Part shown: positions 16,447 through 17,729 of the stretch, in pieces
Position numbering within the stretch: position 1 is the stretch's first letter
How the letters are laid out: every line of letters begins with the position of its first letter
Source of the DNA: JANXSF01 sp031394025
Lineage (GTDB): Bacteria; Acidobacteriota; Terriglobia; Bryobacterales; Bryobacteraceae
Direction of reading: 5' to 3'
NCBI GenBank assembly: GCA_031394025.1
Contig: JANMWO010000230.1
Location: forward strand, 1 to 17,729
Length of the DNA stretch: 17,729 nt
Made by a program: the position numbers and the translations under genes
Notes under the pieces: generated by a model
What the model saw: the letters and a program-made list of their open reading frames with translations, nothing else
Databases searched by the model: none
Told to the model about the DNA's origin: nothing

Positions 16447-16701
16447 CCCATTGCTGTTGAGCTTTGTGAGAGGTGAATATTTGCAACAGTTGGCTAAGAT
16501 TTTGATGGAGTGGAAAGACTCGTAAACAGTGAATTACAAAAAGGTATAGCGCATATAACTGGGTGAAAATATGTTTGGTGAAATGAGGCAAAGTAATTGA
16601 GTAACATTCGGAAGAAGGGAACAGATTAAATCTTTTCAACCGGCGGAGAGAAGCAACTGATTTGCTTTGCAGGTCTGGAGATATTAATACAGTATTTTGA
16701 A
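16447..16701. other. AT-rich intergenic spacer
   Basis: No credible gene on either strand. It is more AT-rich than the genes on its left. The only long frame (minus strand, 16741-16397) overlaps both the operon promoter and the tRNA promoter and gives a sequence of no recognisable character. Confidence 0.6.
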
Positions 16702-16730
16702 TTGACAATGAGTGGAACGACTGCAAAAAT
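16702..16730 (+). promoter_or_regulatory. Candidate promoter of tRNA-Leu
   Basis: A perfect -35 TTGACA at 16702-16707 is followed after 17 bp by AAAAAT (16725-16730), a 4-of-6 match to the -10 consensus. Start of transcription near 16737 would leave a leader of about 13 nt before the tRNA, as is usual for tRNA genes. The weak -10 is the reason for moderate confidence. Confidence 0.5.
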
Positions 16731-16749
16731 AAAGGGGTCACAAAGTTAT

Positions 16750-16836
16750 GCGGATGTGGCGGAATTGGCAGACGCGCTAGATTCAGGTTCTAGTTCTCGC
16801 AAGGGAGTGGAGGTTCAAGTCCTCTCATCCGCACCA
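16750..16836 (+). tRNA. tRNA-Leu (anticodon CAG)
   Basis: A complete class II tRNA. The acceptor arm GCGGATG (16750-16756) pairs with CATCCGC (16826-16832), followed by A73 and an encoded CCA. The D arm contains GGCGGAATTGGCAGACG. The anticodon stem CTAGA/TCTAG encloses TTCAGGT with anticodon CAG at 16784-16786. A long variable arm (TTCTCGCAAGGGAG), typical of leucine tRNAs, precedes the T arm GGAGG-TTCAAGT-CCTCT. It reads CUG codons. Confidence 0.97.
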
Positions 16837-16864
16837 ATAAAATCAATAAGTTGCAATCATAAAG

Positions 16865-16885
16865 CGGCTCTCCGGGGCCGTTTTT
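16865..16885 (+). terminator. Rho-independent terminator after tRNA-Leu
   Basis: Stem CGGCTC / GGGCCG (six pairs, one G-T) with loop TCCG, immediately followed by TTTTTGT. It is 28 nt downstream of the tRNA CCA on the same strand, so it ends the tRNA transcript. Confidence 0.75.
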
Positions 16886-16895
16886 GTCGTGTTTA

Positions 16896-16917
16896 CTAGC
16901 GCAAATGGTAGCGCTAG
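16896..16917. repeat. Inverted repeat CTAGCGC-N8-GCGCTAG
   Basis: Perfect 7-bp arms around an 8-base centre, just past the tRNA terminator. The arm GCGCTAG also occurs inside the tRNA (16774-16780). It could be a protein-binding or recombination-related site, or chance. Confidence 0.35.
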
Positions 16918-17123
16918 GGTGGCGGAAATGGGGGTAAATCGGGGTCCGAGAGGGCATCCGAGGGAACCTCACCTAGACCTCCGATTTTGGGCTTGGTGAA
17001 CGACCTTGCCAAGACCTGTCTTAAACCCGCCGAAAAAAATCTAGTGCGTCAAGATTGGCGTTTCGGGTGCCACAGGGCTTCGGGCCTCCGGTGGCCTCGC
17101 TCGGTGCTCCTTGACCGAATCCG

Positions 17124-17179
17124 TTTTCAGTGAAACAATGGTTTTCAGCAAGTGCTGAAAATGGCATCCACACTGAAAG
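17124..17179. promoter_or_regulatory. Four-half-site dyad-symmetric operator-like array over the AbiEi-like start codon
   Basis: TTTTCAG (17124-17130), 11 bp, TTTTCAGCA (17142-17150), AG, TGCTGAAAA (17153-17161), 11 bp, CTGAAAG (17173-17179). The inner pair is a perfect 9-bp inverted repeat and the outer pair is placed at exactly mirrored distance with one mismatch. The inner right arm includes the A of ATG 17161. Autorepression by the winged-helix gene product is the simplest reading; AbiE-type antitoxins are known to bind inverted repeats in their own promoters. Confidence 0.6.
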
Positions 17180-17729
17180 AATCCGGACTGGTCCGAACGG
17201 CCATGGAGAGCCTCACAGAGGTTCTGCGTGACGTGCCCTTTCTCTCCCAGTCCTCCCTGCGGCCTGAGCGCTTACCGAGGGAGCCAAGGGCCGACTTCAT
17301 CGTCTCCGTCCAAACGGCCGCGCCCGCAAGGTCAAAGGCGCTCCAGCGACGCCTGGTTTGCGAAGTGAAGTCCAGCGGCCAACCGAGGATCGCGAGGGAA
17401 GCCTGCTTGAGTCTGGCTGAATTTGCCAGACAAGACCAGCGCGCCTATCCAGTCTTCATCGCACCCTACATCTCGCCAGCCGCCGCCGAGGTCTGCGAGA
17501 AGTACAGGGCCGGTTACCTCGACTTCGCCGGGAACTGCCGCCTCGCCTTCGATTCGGTGTTCATTCGGAAAGAGGGGTTCCCCAACCCCACCGCCGCCAC
17601 TCGGGATTTACGATCGCTCTACTCGCCGAAAGCGGAACGAATTCTGCGTGTGCTTCTAGCGTCCGGTCCGAGAATGTGGCGGACGCAGGAATTGGCCGAC
17701 GCGGCCCAAGTGAGTTTGGGACAAGTGGC
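17161..17729 (+). CDS. AbiEi-family antitoxin-like protein (restriction-endonuclease-like domain plus winged helix), 3'-truncated
   Basis: The frame runs from ATG 17161 off the right edge without a stop (189 codons visible); an in-frame stop at 17131-17133 limits the start. No clear Shine-Dalgarno is seen; GTG 17152 and the ATG at 17203 are alternatives. Visible motifs: RADFIVSV with Asp45, LVCEVKSSGQPR with Glu68 and Lys70, YPVFIAPYISPAAAEVCEKY, GYLDFAGNCRLAFD, then RDLRSLYSPKAERILRVLL and MWRTQELADAAQVSLGQV, the start of a winged-helix. This order is that of proteins commonly annotated as type IV toxin-antitoxin AbiEi-family antitoxin. The D...E-x-K pattern is that of PD-(D/E)xK nuclease folds, so a nuclease-like role is possible. 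A nucleotidyltransferase (AbiEii-like) partner, if any, would lie beyond the window. Codons look more G+C-rich than in the left part. Confidence 0.8.
   Translation, partial: MASTLKESGLVRTAMESLTEVLRDVPFLSQSSLRPERLPREPRADFIVSVQTAAPARSKALQRRLVCEVKSSGQPRIAREACLSLAEFARQDQRAYPVFIAPYISPAAAEVCEKYRAGYLDFAGNCRLAFDSVFIRKEGFPNPTAATRDLRSLYSPKAERILRVLLASGPRMWRTQELADAAQVSLGQV

Noticed and set aside
16397..16741. Minus-strand 114-codon frame in the AT-rich spacer
   Set aside because: It covers the operon promoter and the tRNA promoter, has no Shine-Dalgarno or recognisable motif, and its product has no protein-like pattern.
16702..16899. Plus-strand 65-codon frame across the tRNA
   Set aside because: It reads through the tRNA-Leu gene and its terminator; the apparent peptide is translated tRNA.
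16790..16972. Minus-strand 60-codon frame with RMRGLEPPLPCEN
   Set aside because: The C-terminal peptide is the antisense translation of the tRNA, a common annotation artefact.
17080..17100. GGCC-rich near-palindrome (GGCCTCCGGTGGCC) as a terminator
   Set aside because: Two central positions do not pair and no T-run follows on either strand.
17423..17659. Plus-strand 78-codon frame near the right end
   Set aside because: It overlaps the AbiEi-like gene in another frame and is Ser/Pro/Thr-rich shadow sequence, while the main frame has clear family motifs.
1..17729. CRISPR array, insertion sequence or long direct repeats
   Set aside because: No regularly spaced repeats, transposase frame or terminal inverted repeats were found by eye.

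Overview
The window looks like a chromosomal segment of a Gram-negative soil-type bacterium. A secreted caspase/TPR/PEGA protein, next to a TPR protein whose leader ends in 'SLTAQ', together with middling G+C, would fit Acidobacteriota (Bryobacterales/Solibacter-like). This is a style-based inference, not a marker-gene identification.

Left part (1-3794, + strand): three tightly spaced genes. A 5'-truncated protein with a helical start and a beta-rich remainder is followed 2 nt later by a secreted orthocaspase (C14 caspase fold with His94/Cys146, TPR-like helices, C-terminal PEGA domain). Four nt after that comes a secreted TPR lipoprotein-free protein. They read as one operon acting in the cell envelope.

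Centre (3804-16314, - strand): a 12.5-kb, four-gene operon of very large proteins (985, 1112, 1494 and 573 aa, in transcription order). Junctions are overlapping or nearly so, and each downstream gene has its Shine-Dalgarno inside the end of the gene before it. The first protein carries a DUF6603-like beta-rich core. The other three have strong family motifs that I recognise as recurring in uncharacterised bacterial proteins but that have no assigned function. None shows a signal peptide, a clear membrane helix or an enzyme motif. A good sigma70 promoter (TTGACG-17-TATATT) lies just upstream, with several ACT/AGT palindromes on and around it. The promoter covers the most upstream ATG (16389), so the real start of the first gene is very likely the GTG at 16314. 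This operon is the best candidate here for an undescribed system. It meets the + strand operon tail to tail with only 9 bp between stop codons.

Right part (16390-17729): an AT-rich spacer without credible genes, then tRNA-Leu(CAG) with its own -35 and a downstream hairpin/T-run. A spacer follows, and then the start of a truncated gene related to the proteins annotated as AbiEi-family antitoxins (restriction-endonuclease-like D...E-x-K plus a C-terminal winged helix). A striking dyad-symmetric operator-like array overlaps its start codon. A defence-type gene just after a tRNA suggests an island edge, but no att repeat is visible.
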